Part shown: positions 51,486 through 59,656 of the stretch, piece after piece | Numbering within the stretch: the first letter of the stretch is position 1 | Layout of the letters: each line of letters begins with the position of its first letter | Origin: JBARDN01 sp050736695 | GTDB taxonomy: Bacteria > Desulfobacterota > Binatia > Binatales > Binataceae | DNA length: 64,000 bases | Direction: 5' to 3' | Assembly: GCA_050736695.1 (NCBI GenBank) | Contig: JBOHWH010000107.1 | Span: 1-64,000 of the forward strand | Notes under the pieces: model-generated | Database searches by the model: none | The model's input: only the letters and a program-made list of their open reading frames with translations | Told to the model about the DNA's origin: nothing | Program-made: the position numbers and the translations under genes

Positions 51486-52667
51486 TCACGCGTCGGGCAA
51501 TCCCAGAATGCGCTTGGCGATGATGTTGAGCTGGACCTCGCTGGTCCCGCCTTCGATCGAGTTTGCCTTCGAGCGCAGCCACGCGCGCGCGGTGGCGCCG
51601 TTGTGCGAGCGCTCGCCTTCCCATTCCAGCGCGTTGGCGCCGCCCGCTGACATCGTCAGCTCGAGCCGCCGCTTGTTTAGTTCAGTTCCGTAGTATTTGA
51701 GCAGCGAAGAAACGGCAGGATGCGCCTGCCCGGCTTTCGCCATGTCTCCGACGCGCTCCATCGTGAGCCGGAACGCCCACGCGTCGATTTCCCAAGCCGC
51801 GATCTGGCTGCGCAGCAGAGGGTCCGAAAGCATCCCGTTTTCGACGCCCACCGATTCGCTGGCGACCTGGCCGAGCGAGCGGCTTTCAGAGGTCTGGCCC
51901 ATCCCGCCGATCATGTCGCGCTCGTGCGTCAGCAGGTACTTGGCGATCTCCCATCCCTTGTTGAGCTTGCCGACCAGGTTCGCCTTCGGCACCAGGACGT
52001 CATCGAAGAACGTCTGGCAAAAGGGTGACGCGCCGGAGATCAGCGTGATCGGTTTGGTCGAGACGCCAGCACTTTCCATGTCGAAGAGGATGAAACTGAT
52101 CCCCTCGTGCTTGGGCGCCGCGGGGTCGGTGCGCACGAGGCAGAAAATCCAGTCGGCTTTGTCGGCGTATGAGGTCCAGATTTTCGAGCCGTTGATAACG
52201 TAGTGATCGCCCTTGTCTTCGGCCCGGGTCTGGAGCGAAGCCAGGTCGGAACCGGAACCGGGCTCGGAATAGCCCTGGCACCATCTGATTTCGCCGCGCG
52301 CGATTTTCGGCAGATGCTCGCGCTTCTGTTCCTCGGAGCCGTACTTGAGCAGCGCGGGACCAAGCATCCAGATGCCGAAGCTGTCGAGCGGCGAGCGGCA
52401 TCCGAGCGCGCGCATTTCCTGGCGCAAAATCTTCGTCTCGTCGCGAGAGAGTCCGCCGCCGCCGTACTCGCGCGGCCATTCGGGCACGGTCCATCCCTTG
52501 GCGGCCATCCGTTCGAGCCACAGGCGCTGCGCCTCGGATTTGAATTTAACTTTGCGCCCGCCCCAAGAGGTGTCGTCCTCAGACTGAAGCGGTTTGCGCA
52601 TCTCGGGCGGGCAATTGGATTCCAGCCACGCGCGAGTCTCTTTACGGAATGTGTCGAGGTCGTTCAT
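51486..52667 (-). CDS. Acyl-CoA dehydrogenase, catalytic-type subunit
   Basis: The 393-residue protein begins DTFRKETRAWLESNCPPEMR. It has the FAD/substrate region CQGYSEPGSGSDLASLQTRAEDKGDHYVINGSKIWTSYA (key YSEPGSGSDLA and KIWTS) and the terminal IEGGTSEVQLNIIAKRILGLP, whose Glu is the expected catalytic base. It would form a trans-2,3 double bond in an acyl-CoA and pass electrons to ETF. The ATG at 52667 is preferred over an upstream in-frame start. It leads the operon with the second dehydrogenase (59-bp gap) and a methyltransferase. Confidence 0.92.
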   Translation of the reverse strand: MNDLDTFRKETRAWLESNCPPEMRKPLQSEDDTSWGGRKVKFKSEAQRLWLERMAAKGWTVPEWPREYGGGGLSRDETKILRQEMRALGCRSPLDSFGIWMLGPALLKYGSEEQKREHLPKIARGEIRWCQGYSEPGSGSDLASLQTRAEDKGDHYVINGSKIWTSYADKADWIFCLVRTDPAAPKHEGISFILFDMESAGVSTKPITLISGASPFCQTFFDDVLVPKANLVGKLNKGWEIAKYLLTHERDMIGGMGQTSESRSLGQVASESVGVENGMLSDPLLRSQIAAWEIDAWAFRLTMERVGDMAKAGQAHPAVSSLLKYYGTELNKRRLELTMSAGGANALEWEGERSHNGATARAWLRSKANSIEGGTSEVQLNIIAKRILGLPDA

Positions 52668-52782
52668 AGCAACACTAACGCCTATTAGGTCCGGCGCCAT
52701 GATTCAAGGTTTTGCCGGCACCTGCGATCGGATCGATTTCTGGGCGGCAGAGCGCCCCTGCGCGGCTGCCCCATCGTCCGAC

Positions 52783-52817
52783 CTAACCCACGGTCCCCTT
52801 CCCGCATGGGAAGGGGA
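52783..52817. repeat. REP-like repeat, copy 2 (fold-back)
   Basis: TCCCCTTCCC (52794-52803) and GGGAAGGGGA (52808-52817) form a perfect 10-bp stem with a GCAT loop. On the minus strand it shares TGCGGGAAGGGG, and the GGGTT that follows, with the repeat at 16680-16769, so both belong to one intergenic repeat family. Confidence 0.45.
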
Positions 52818-52919
52818 ACTATGGACGGTGCTGATGCTGATTACTTGGGGCTTGGCGGATTGTGATGCAAGCAACCCTTGGCGCTCATTAGTTTTTTCGC
52901 CCACTGAGACTTGCTGTCC

Positions 52920-53022
52920 GTCATTTCGACCGCAGGGAGAATTCCCGAGCGGAGGTCGCCGCACTTGGCGTTGGTGCCGAGCACGGGCGTTACGGGATTT
53001 CTCGCCCAAGGCTCGAAATGAC
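52920..53022. repeat. 103-bp repeat with inverted GTCATTTCGA ends
   Basis: The segment begins GTCATTTCGA (52920-52929) and ends TCGAAATGAC (53013-53022), a perfect 10-bp inverted repeat. The interior carries no gene. Together with the fold-back repeat at 52783 it fills most of the 455-bp gap (52668-53122) between the acyl-CoA dehydrogenase and the luciferase-like gene. The phrase resembles dispersed intergenic repeats seen in other environmental genomes, from memory only. Confidence 0.5.
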
Positions 53023-53122
53023 AGGCCCAGGAAACCGCCGACGCCGACTACTGTAGAGCGCCGACGATGTTTCGCGAGAAGGCGAAAGCGTCGAACTATG
53101 TCTCGCCTCGATGACGCATCGC

Positions 53123-54448
53123 CTACAAGATTCCTAGCTCCTTCAGCGGGCCTCTGTCGGCTACTGGGGTTCGGCTGGTACCTGATTGGAGCTCTACTGA
53201 GCCGGGGATGCGCTCGAACGCGTCGGGCAGATCGATTTCGCGGGCGTATTCGCGGAGCGCGGGAACTACCTCCTGCGCGATTAAGCGCATGCTGGTTTGG
53301 CGATCCGCGTTGGCGACCGGGCCTTGTACGCTGAAGATGATCAGCGCGCCGGGGCGCAGCACATTCAAAATCGTTTTGAATTTCGGGATGACCGTCTTCG
53401 GGCTGCCGATCACGATCGTCAGCGAGCGCTGCGCCTTCTGCAATCCCGCCGCGAGCTTGCGCCGCACCTCATCGTAATCGACTCGCTCGGTTTCTTCGCT
53501 ATGACCGCGCAGCTTGTCGCCGCTGACTCCGAGCCAGCTTCCTTGAGGCTGCTTGGCAAGGCGCCGGGTCGCCTCCTTCGAGTTATAGCCGGGCGGCAAG
53601 GTATGCTCGGTGCGCGAGAACGCGTTCTGTCCGCCGCCAAAGACGAAGCCGCGTCCGAGCTCCTGCGCACGCTCGTCGGTCTCGGCGACGAAAGTCGGAA
53701 TGACGTAGCCGAAATTCTCAGGCCCCGCCTGATAACCCTGCTTGCGCGCTTCGTCGGCGTAGAAATCCCACAAGTCGCAGGTCGGTCCGAGTGCGGTGCC
53801 GAGTCCGATGTACGGATAGCGATGCTCGGCGCACCATTTCGCGGTCTCCGGGCTGATCACGCCGGGAATCCAAAAAGGCGGATGCGGCTTCTGATACGGC
53901 AGCGCCCATGGATTCACGTGGCGATAATGGAAATGCTTGCCTTCGTAGCGCCAGGGACCGGGCCGCGTCCATGCCTGCACGATAAAGTCGTGCGCTTCGT
54001 TGAACAGCTCGCGATTGTAGGCGGGATTGGCGTTATTGAAGAACTGCTCGCTGCCCGCGCCGCGAACCCATCCGGTGATCATCCGTCCGCGCGAGATCAG
54101 GTCGATCTCGGCCAGCTCTTCGGCCATCCGCAGCGGATGCTTGATCACCGGCAAGGGATTACCGATCAGGCAGATCTTTACCTTCTTGGTGATGCGCGCG
54201 AGGATCGCCGCCTCCACGTTCATCACGCTGCCCATGCAAAAGGGGTTGCCGTGATGCTCGTTGAGCGCGACGATGTCGTAGCCGAGTTCCTCGGCATAGC
54301 AATTCTCATCGAGATAGTAATTGTAGTCGATCGAAGCCTGTTCGCGATCGAAGTATTTGTTCGAGACCGCGAAGTAGGCTTGGTTTTTCAGGATCGCCTC
54401 TTCAGGAACCCAGCGCGCCGGGCGTTCGGTGAAATATCCGATTTTCAT
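53123..54448 (-). CDS. Luciferase-like (LLM class) flavin-dependent oxidoreductase
   Basis: The 441-residue protein belongs to the bacterial luciferase-like TIM-barrel monooxygenases. YYLDENCYAEELGYDIVALNEHHGNPFCMGSV and KVKICLIGNPLPVIKHPLRMAEELAEIDLISRGRMITGWVRGAGSE contain the flavin-binding strands (key segments ALNEHHG and SRGRMITGWVRG). It is longer than the type at 31942 by an inserted loop at about residues 290-330. It needs reduced FMN. The gene follows an alpha/beta hydrolase by 46 bp on the same strand, probably one operon. The substrate is unknown. Confidence 0.87.
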   Translation of the reverse strand: MKIGYFTERPARWVPEEAILKNQAYFAVSNKYFDREQASIDYNYYLDENCYAEELGYDIVALNEHHGNPFCMGSVMNVEAAILARITKKVKICLIGNPLPVIKHPLRMAEELAEIDLISRGRMITGWVRGAGSEQFFNNANPAYNRELFNEAHDFIVQAWTRPGPWRYEGKHFHYRHVNPWALPYQKPHPPFWIPGVISPETAKWCAEHRYPYIGLGTALGPTCDLWDFYADEARKQGYQAGPENFGYVIPTFVAETDERAQELGRGFVFGGGQNAFSRTEHTLPPGYNSKEATRRLAKQPQGSWLGVSGDKLRGHSEETERVDYDEVRRKLAAGLQKAQRSLTIVIGSPKTVIPKFKTILNVLRPGALIIFSVQGPVANADRQTSMRLIAQEVVPALREYAREIDLPDAFERIPGSVELQSGTSRTPVADRGPLKELGIL

Positions 54449-54494
54449 ATTCGCAGCTCCCCTGGCTTATGCTTGCGGCGATGAATTACGACGG

Positions 54495-55280
54495 CTACGC
54501 GGCGAGAAATCGAGTGACTACTCGCTCGAATTCGATTGAGTTTTCAATTTCCGGGCGATGCCCCGCGCCCTCGATCAGCGCAACCTGGGCGCTCGCGATC
54601 GCGGAGCGGTAGCCTTCGATACATCCGCGCGGCACGACTCCGTCGTGCGTCCCCCACACGAGCATCGTCGGGATTTTGACCCCGCGCAGCAGATTCGGCA
54701 GGCTGGGATTGTGCATGTACGGCTCCCATCCAATCCGCGCGCTCTCGGAACGGGCATCCTCGAACAGCTCGAACTGCTCCGGTGTCATTTCGCCGCCGTA
54801 GATTTTCGTGAACTCCGGCGTGCCCGCGGGATTAGCGACGGTCGCGCGCAGATGGCGCCGGATAGTCATCGCAAAAAAATCGAGGATTTCGCCCTCGGCC
54901 GGCTTGATGCCCATCGGAGCGACCAGGATCATCCGCGAAAAAATCCGCGGGTCGGAAGCCGCCATCTCGGCTGCGATATATCCCCCGGCCGAGAATCCGA
55001 TCACGTCGATCGGTTCGAGCTTGAGCTCGCGCAGGACCTGCGCATAAAAGCCCGCCAGATCGCGATAGCTGCGAATCCATTCCTGTCGCGGCGTCTTGCC
55101 ATAGCCGGGTTGCAGCGGAATCAGCAGAGTGCGGTCGTGCGCCAGGCTTTCGTTCCATGCGGTCCAGCCCGGATAACCAAGCTCGTCGTGGAAAATCAAG
55201 AGCGGCTTGCCCGAACCGCCACGAATCATCGTGAGCGTTGTTCCCGCCGCTGCGTGCTGTGCTTCGGTGGTTTGGACCAC
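54495..55280 (-). CDS. Alpha/beta hydrolase
   Basis: The 261-residue protein has a serine-hydrolase nucleophile elbow GFSAGG (about residue 99), an oxyanion-region segment LLIFHDELGYPGW, the acid residue region VWGTHDGVVP and the catalytic His in GAGHRPEIENS. The Ser nucleophile separates it from the Asp-type epoxide hydrolase at 30896. It could be an esterase, lactonase or C-C bond hydrolase of the meta-cleavage type. Linked to the luciferase-like monooxygenase downstream, it may hydrolyse the ester made by a Baeyer-Villiger-like step; that is inference. Confidence 0.87.
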   Translation of the reverse strand: MVQTTEAQHAAAGTTLTMIRGGSGKPLLIFHDELGYPGWTAWNESLAHDRTLLIPLQPGYGKTPRQEWIRSYRDLAGFYAQVLRELKLEPIDVIGFSAGGYIAAEMAASDPRIFSRMILVAPMGIKPAEGEILDFFAMTIRRHLRATVANPAGTPEFTKIYGGEMTPEQFELFEDARSESARIGWEPYMHNPSLPNLLRGVKIPTMLVWGTHDGVVPRGCIEGYRSAIASAQVALIEGAGHRPEIENSIEFERVVTRFLAA

Positions 55281-55458
55281 GTCGTTTCTCCCTGTCCAAG
55301 TCGGACCAGCGGCGCGCTATAAACTCGGTCGCCTGGTCCGGTCCGGTCTGATTTAGCAATATCGATGCGGCGCGCTCAAACGAAATCGTGCGGCGATCGG
55401 CAGCGATGCGGCCTTACGAAGCTAGCCGAGATCGGTTTCAAGAAAAATCAAATCTCCC

Positions 55459-55662
55459 TTAAGAGAACAGATCTCCGAGTAACCGAAATGGAAACAAGAT
55501 CACCGATTCGATTCCGCTGAACAGCGAGCTGGCGGTATCGGCGGTCGTATTCGTGACGGCGTTGGTGGTGTTTTCGGCCTGCTGCGATGCGCACGCGGGC
55601 AATAGCAATGTCATCGCACCCAGCATCACCAAAATCGGGAGTGCGACAGAGATTTTTCGCAT
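55459..55662 (-). CDS. Small lipoprotein, hypothetical
   Basis: The 67-residue protein has a lipoprotein signal (ISVALPILVMLGAMTLLLPAC, lipobox LPAC at about residue 24). The mature part is Thr/Asn/Ala-rich (NTTNAVTNTTADTASSL) and ends in a hydrophobic amphipathic segment (FSGIESVILFPFRLLGDLFS). GGAGGG precedes the ATG at 55662; a TTG six bases upstream is less likely. Such small lipoproteins are often envelope-stress or structural factors; no family was recognised. Confidence 0.65.
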   Translation of the reverse strand: MRKISVALPILVMLGAMTLLLPACASQQAENTTNAVTNTTADTASSLFSGIESVILFPFRLLGDLFS

Positions 55663-55829
55663 GAACAATCGACCCTCCGCAAGTATCTCCTGTCTATAGC
55701 GAGCATAGACCGAAACGAATGCAGGGTCAGATTATTTTTTTTCGATTGCGCAACGATTGGGCATAGATGCGCAGCGTCGTCTGATGAATTGTTCAAACTT
55801 CAGCGAACGCGTGGCCCGCACGGTTGCGG

Positions 55830-56336
55830 TTATTCGGCGACAGCCGCACGCGTGCGTGCGCGCGACCGGCTGCGGCCCGAACTCCGCCGGCCCGATCGGA
55901 CTACATGGCGTCGCCCGACCGAGCGCATTTGTTTGGTCGGCAGATCTTCGGGTCCGAGCGAGGCAAGCTGCGAGCGCAGGTGGTCCGGATCCACTCCGAT
56001 TACATCGCAGACATAGGCGAACGAAAACGGCCCCGGCACCGTCACGTGCGCATGGAACCATCCCTGGACCTCGTCAAACAGCGCGCGGCGCATCCCGTGG
56101 GTTGCACGAGCGTGTTTGACGTAGCATCGCACTGCGTCCTCAAGCACTGCGTACACGAGCCGCGTTTCACCATCGAAACTGCTGCGCCGCCGCGTCAAAT
56201 CGAAAAATTGAGCAGGTACCAGGAAATCAGGCGCGAACCCAACATTTAGCCATGGGTCGGGCCGATCGCACTCAGCATGGACAGGGTTACCGGGCCGCGT
56301 AGGATGCGGTTCGCGCTTCTCAGTTTCAAGATTCAT
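55830..56336 (-). CDS. Conserved-looking hypothetical protein
   Basis: The 168-residue protein was not assigned to a named family. The central part, VYAVLEDAVRCYVKH...RRALFDEVQGWF...GPFSFAYVCDVIGVDPDHLRSQL (about residues 60-125), looks like a compact helical domain ending in a putative helix-turn-helix (FAYVCDVIGVDPDHLRSQL). This suggests a small DNA-binding or regulatory protein. The C-terminal 40 residues are Arg/Ser-rich and low in complexity. Codon use is normal for the window. The mRNA leader is unclear, and the start could be internal. Confidence 0.6.
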   Translation of the reverse strand: MNLETEKREPHPTRPGNPVHAECDRPDPWLNVGFAPDFLVPAQFFDLTRRRSSFDGETRLVYAVLEDAVRCYVKHARATHGMRRALFDEVQGWFHAHVTVPGPFSFAYVCDVIGVDPDHLRSQLASLGPEDLPTKQMRSVGRRHVVRSGRRSSGRSRSRARTRAAVAE

Positions 56337-56621
56337 CGGCTCTCGTCCTCCACATCTCTATGCCTCTTGATGCGGGGGGCTTGCGCTGATTTCGCAATGA
56401 TCCCGCAATCACTAGGGCGCCGGCGAGGTACTGGTAATGGCTATTTCTATTTCGGAAAAGCACGGCCTGTGCCAGATGAAACTCTGAGCAAACGAACGAG
56501 TTTCCGCATGGAAAGCGGGGAGAAACTCCACGATCTGTGGCTTCAATGCGTCACAATCAGCATCTGCCAAGACTGGCGGGCAATTGCCCGGCGCTGCATC
56601 CGATGAGCTACCGCAACAATT

Positions 56622-57086
56622 TTGGGCATCGTGCGGCGCCTCTATGCTCGCGCGATGCGCGGCGAGAAAATTCCCCCGTTCGAGACCATCTGGATGCGGC
56701 GTGATGGCGCGCGTGTATCACTGGTGCTTTCGATGGCACCGGTACGGTTGGATGGCTCGGAGAGCTCGAGCGTCTTGATTGTGGCGGCGCGAATCGTCCG
56801 ATCTGAGGCTCGCGGCCTCCGCGCCATCATCTGCCGCACATTCTGCTTCCGCACACTCCGCCAACGATCGGGCGCCTGCCAGGGAGCCGATTCCCGCGCG
56901 AAGCCGCTGACCGGCACCCGCTCGAACCTCCGCGCAATTTTACCGGAGATTTTCGCTCGAAATTTGCGCTCGAATTCTTGCCGCTCCGGGCTACCAACTG
57001 GCGCGTCCTGGCGTTACAGTCGTGCGTCTGGATTCTCGCGCGTTCCGCTCGAGGCGATAGCGCGGATTCAACGGTTGCAACTGTAC
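56622..57086 (+). pseudogene. Degraded PAS-domain remnant upstream of the sensor kinase
   Basis: The frame that runs into the kinase has PAS-like sequence at its start: ARAMRGEKIPPFETIWMRRDGARVSLVLSMAPVR, of which GEKIPPFE and RRDGARVSL resemble the last half of a PAS/PAC domain. The next 100 codons are low in complexity and arginine-rich with no domain. The first half of a PAS domain is missing. The kinase has its own start at 57087 with intact membrane and PAS segments, so this looks like the decayed end of an older sensor gene. The flanking 56337-56621 has nothing recognisable. Confidence 0.4.
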
Positions 57087-58424
57087 ATGCGCAACGACTT
57101 TAACCCGTCGTCGAAGAGTCTGCTGGGCTCTCCGTTCAGGATCGCCGCGCTCTATTTCGCGGCCGGTATCCTGTGGCTCGGGTTTGCCAACCTGATCCTG
57201 GAACAGTTGCCGCCTCATTCGATCGGGGTTAATCGCTTCGTCTTCACCTGCGTTACGGGAGTGATTCTTTACCTGGTTGCCAGCCGTTATTCGCGCCGGT
57301 TGCACGAGACGGTCCGGGCTGAGCGTGAAGCAGCCTCGCGCGCGCGTGCGTTCTTCGAGTCGGCGGTCGAAGGGATCGTTCAACTGAACTCCGACGGATC
57401 GATTCGCCAGATGAATCCGCGTGCGCTCGAAATGTTCGGCTACAAGGACGCGGAAGTCGTCGGTCAGCCGGTCGAGTTGCTGGTCCCCAGCCGTCTGCGC
57501 GATCGCCACGCCGGCCATCGCGAGGCGTTCTTCGCCGCGCCGCGTTCGCGCAGGATGGGAGCCGGGATGGAGATTATCGGCGCGCGCAAGGACGGCACCG
57601 AATTTACCGCCGAAGTCAGCCTGAGCCATATCGTTTTCGAAAACACTAATCGTGTCGTTGCCTTCGTGTCGGATATCAGCGCGCGGCGGGTGATGGAGCG
57701 CGAAGCGCGGCGCAACGAAACTCTGCACGCCCTGGGCGCGGTGGCGGCCGCGATTGCACACGAACTCAACAACCCCCTCGCGGTGATCTCGTCGCGAATC
57801 GAGTTGATGCTCGCGGCGTCGAACAATCTTCCGTCAGAAACCCGCGACGATCTGTGCGTTCTGCAGCGCAACGTCGAACGCGCGAGCCGCATCTCGCGCA
57901 ATTTGTTGGCGCTGGCGCGACAGCGCCCGCCCTCGCGCGCCCCGGTGGACATCAACGGGTCGATCGAAGAGATCGTGGCCCTGGTTTTCGGCGAAGCCCG
58001 CATTGGCGCCGCGCGAGTCGAGCTTGCGCTGGACCGCACTATCCCGCGCGTGATGGGCGATCAGACTGGGCTCGAGCAGGTGATGGTCAACCTGTTGATG
58101 AACGCGCGCGACGCGGCGGCCGACAGGATAAAGATCGAGACCGGCGCGGATCCCTCGCGTGCCGGATGGATTCGGATCGTCGTCAGCGACAACGGTTCCG
58201 GCGCGCCGGCCGAAGTTATCGCGCGGATCTTCGAGCCTTTTTACACCACCAAAGAGCACGGCACCGGCCTCGGCCTGTGGCTGAGCCATCGCGTGATAAT
58301 CGACCATGGCGGCACGATCGAGCCGCAATCCGAACCGGGGCGCGGTATGAGCTTTGTGATCCGGTTGCCGGGAATAGGCGTGCGGCCTGAGCAGACTGCG
58401 GCGTCGACGCCACCAATCGGCTGA
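57087..58424 (+). CDS. Membrane sensor histidine kinase: two TM segments, PAS, HisKA, HATPase
   Basis: The 445-residue kinase has two membrane segments (IAALYFAAGILWLGFANLIL, about residues 18-37, and RFVFTCVTGVILYLVASRY, about 51-69) with almost no periplasmic loop. A PAS domain follows (FFESAVEGIVQLNSDGSIRQMNPRALEMFGY, about 88-118 onward). The phosphoacceptor is H225 in AAAIAHELNNPLAVIS. The ATPase domain has NLLMNARDAA, VSDNGSG and FYTTKEHGTGLGLWLSH. The ATG at 57087 is preferred to an upstream open frame of decayed PAS sequence. A receiver gene follows 138 bp downstream. Confidence 0.88.
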   Translation: MRNDFNPSSKSLLGSPFRIAALYFAAGILWLGFANLILEQLPPHSIGVNRFVFTCVTGVILYLVASRYSRRLHETVRAEREAASRARAFFESAVEGIVQLNSDGSIRQMNPRALEMFGYKDAEVVGQPVELLVPSRLRDRHAGHREAFFAAPRSRRMGAGMEIIGARKDGTEFTAEVSLSHIVFENTNRVVAFVSDISARRVMEREARRNETLHALGAVAAAIAHELNNPLAVISSRIELMLAASNNLPSETRDDLCVLQRNVERASRISRNLLALARQRPPSRAPVDINGSIEEIVALVFGEARIGAARVELALDRTIPRVMGDQTGLEQVMVNLLMNARDAAADRIKIETGADPSRAGWIRIVVSDNGSGAPAEVIARIFEPFYTTKEHGTGLGLWLSHRVIIDHGGTIEPQSEPGRGMSFVIRLPGIGVRPEQTAASTPPIG

Positions 58425-58452
58425 AACTGTGCGCGGGTCGCATCATATGTGT

Positions 58453-58490
58453 AGCATCGATGCTGCTCATTGATCGGCGCGCAGTATAAT
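58453..58490 (+). promoter_or_regulatory. Palindrome and -10 box upstream of a receiver gene
   Basis: The perfect palindrome AGCATCGATGCT (58453-58464) lies 20 bp before a consensus -10 TATAAT (58485-58490). The expected -35 window has no consensus, so an activator binding at the palindrome is plausible. Downstream is the single-domain receiver gene starting at 58563. Confidence 0.35.
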
Positions 58491-58562
58491 TCGCCAGATA
58501 AATCAAGCCATCGGGAATCGGAACGCTACTTGCTGAAAATTTTACTTTGCGGTGAGTTTGCG

Positions 58563-58925
58563 ATGCCTTCCACAATCCTGATCGTTGATGACGAAGCCGA
58601 CTTGGTGAACACATTTTCGCGGATGCTGTCGTGGTCGGGACACTCGTGCCTGCCGGCGTTCGACGGCGCGCAGGCGATGGCGCTATTCGACCGCGAGCAT
58701 CCGGACCTCGTCCTGACCGACCTGAACCTGCCGGCGGCCAGCGGAATCGAGGTTATCCGCCACGCGCATCAGGCCTCGCCGCACACCCCGATCATCGCAA
58801 TCACCGGATATAGCGCACCGGCGATGGCCGACGCGGCTGAAGCAGCCGGAGCCAGCATCTGCCTGCAAAAGCCGGTGGGCCTGGCCGAGCTAGCCGCCCT
58901 AATCCGCACAGCCCTGGAATCCTGA
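58563..58925 (+). CDS. Single-domain response regulator (receiver only)
   Basis: The 120-residue product is a receiver domain: VDDEAD acidic pair, phosphoacceptor Asp in LVLTDLNLPAASG (about residue 53), Thr in IIAITGYS and Lys in CLQKPVG. No effector domain follows. The ATG at 58563 fits the domain start; the open frame upstream is not needed. It is likely paired with the histidine kinase at 57087. Confidence 0.88.
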   Translation: MPSTILIVDDEADLVNTFSRMLSWSGHSCLPAFDGAQAMALFDREHPDLVLTDLNLPAASGIEVIRHAHQASPHTPIIAITGYSAPAMADAAEAAGASICLQKPVGLAELAALIRTALES

Positions 58926-59073
58926 GTCCGATGCGTCACCCGCTCTGATCCCTCGCCCTATCAGGAGAGCATTGCGTAACCCAGCCGCATGGGCAGACCT
59001 ACAGAAGTGGGTTGTGCACAACTCGCTCTTTCAGGAAGGCTATGGTGAGGGTCGTTACTTTCTGGAATCAGAT

Positions 59074-59322
59074 TCAAGCCTCTGACGCCGAAGGGATCAG
59101 CCTCAGTAGTGCGAGGAGCGCTGCCGCGCACCAGGTTGCTTCAAGGATCACGAAGGGCACGAAGCCGATCAGATAGGACGCGTAGCACGAGAGGCCGGCA
59201 CCGATGATATTCAGCACCTGATATTGCCGCGCCTGCGAGCGCAGAAAGCCGAGCAGGTTCAAGAAGAACGCCAGTAGCAGCATCCCGACGCCCACCGATC
59301 CGACAACCTGCGCGGATAGCAT
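59074..59322 (-). CDS. Small membrane protein, CBU_0592-like
   Basis: The 82-residue protein has three membrane segments: VVGSVGVGMLLLAFFLNLLGFL, LNIIGAGLSCYASYLIGF and FVILEATWCAAALLALLRL. GVGMLLLAFFLN and ARQYQVLNIIGA are typical of the CBU_0592 small membrane family. The ATG at 59322 lies within nine bases of the preceding gene's stop at 59331, suggesting translational coupling. Its function is unknown. Confidence 0.7.
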   Translation of the reverse strand: MLSAQVVGSVGVGMLLLAFFLNLLGFLRSQARQYQVLNIIGAGLSCYASYLIGFVPFVILEATWCAAALLALLRLIPSASEA

Positions 59323-59330
59323 CGCGCGGA

Positions 59331-59552
59331 TTACTCTGGCGCGCCGTCGCCGCTTAGCTGCGTGACGACGAACGGGCTGAATTGCCAGATGGTCTTTTCG
59401 AGATGAGACAGGCCGAGTGCCTTCGCCATGCTGCTCTCCACGCCGGAACAAACATGGCGGCATGCGATGATCTCCTGAGGATGCGCGCAATTGATACCGG
59501 CGCGCAGCGCCTCGAGCGTCTCGCGATAGCGCGACAGTGGTGGATTGCTCAT
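59331..59552 (-). CDS. Small hypothetical protein, 73 aa
   Basis: The 73-residue protein has no recognised domain. It is soluble, with two cysteines near NCAHPQEIIACRHVC (about residues 20-35), forming C-X9-C-X3-C together with two His, a possible metal site. The ATG at 59552 has no strong ribosome site. It is followed nine bases later by the small membrane protein gene, suggesting a two-gene unit. The product may be a partner of that membrane protein. Confidence 0.5.
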   Translation of the reverse strand: MSNPPLSRYRETLEALRAGINCAHPQEIIACRHVCSGVESSMAKALGLSHLEKTIWQFSPFVVTQLSGDGAPE

Positions 59553-59656
59553 GACCGATCGTCCTATCGATGATCGCCCCGGATTTCCAGCGCGGCGCAG
59601 GGTACTCGGCGAGTTGGGTGATTGATGGTGGAGCGGAACCCGCGTCCGGTCCGCAT

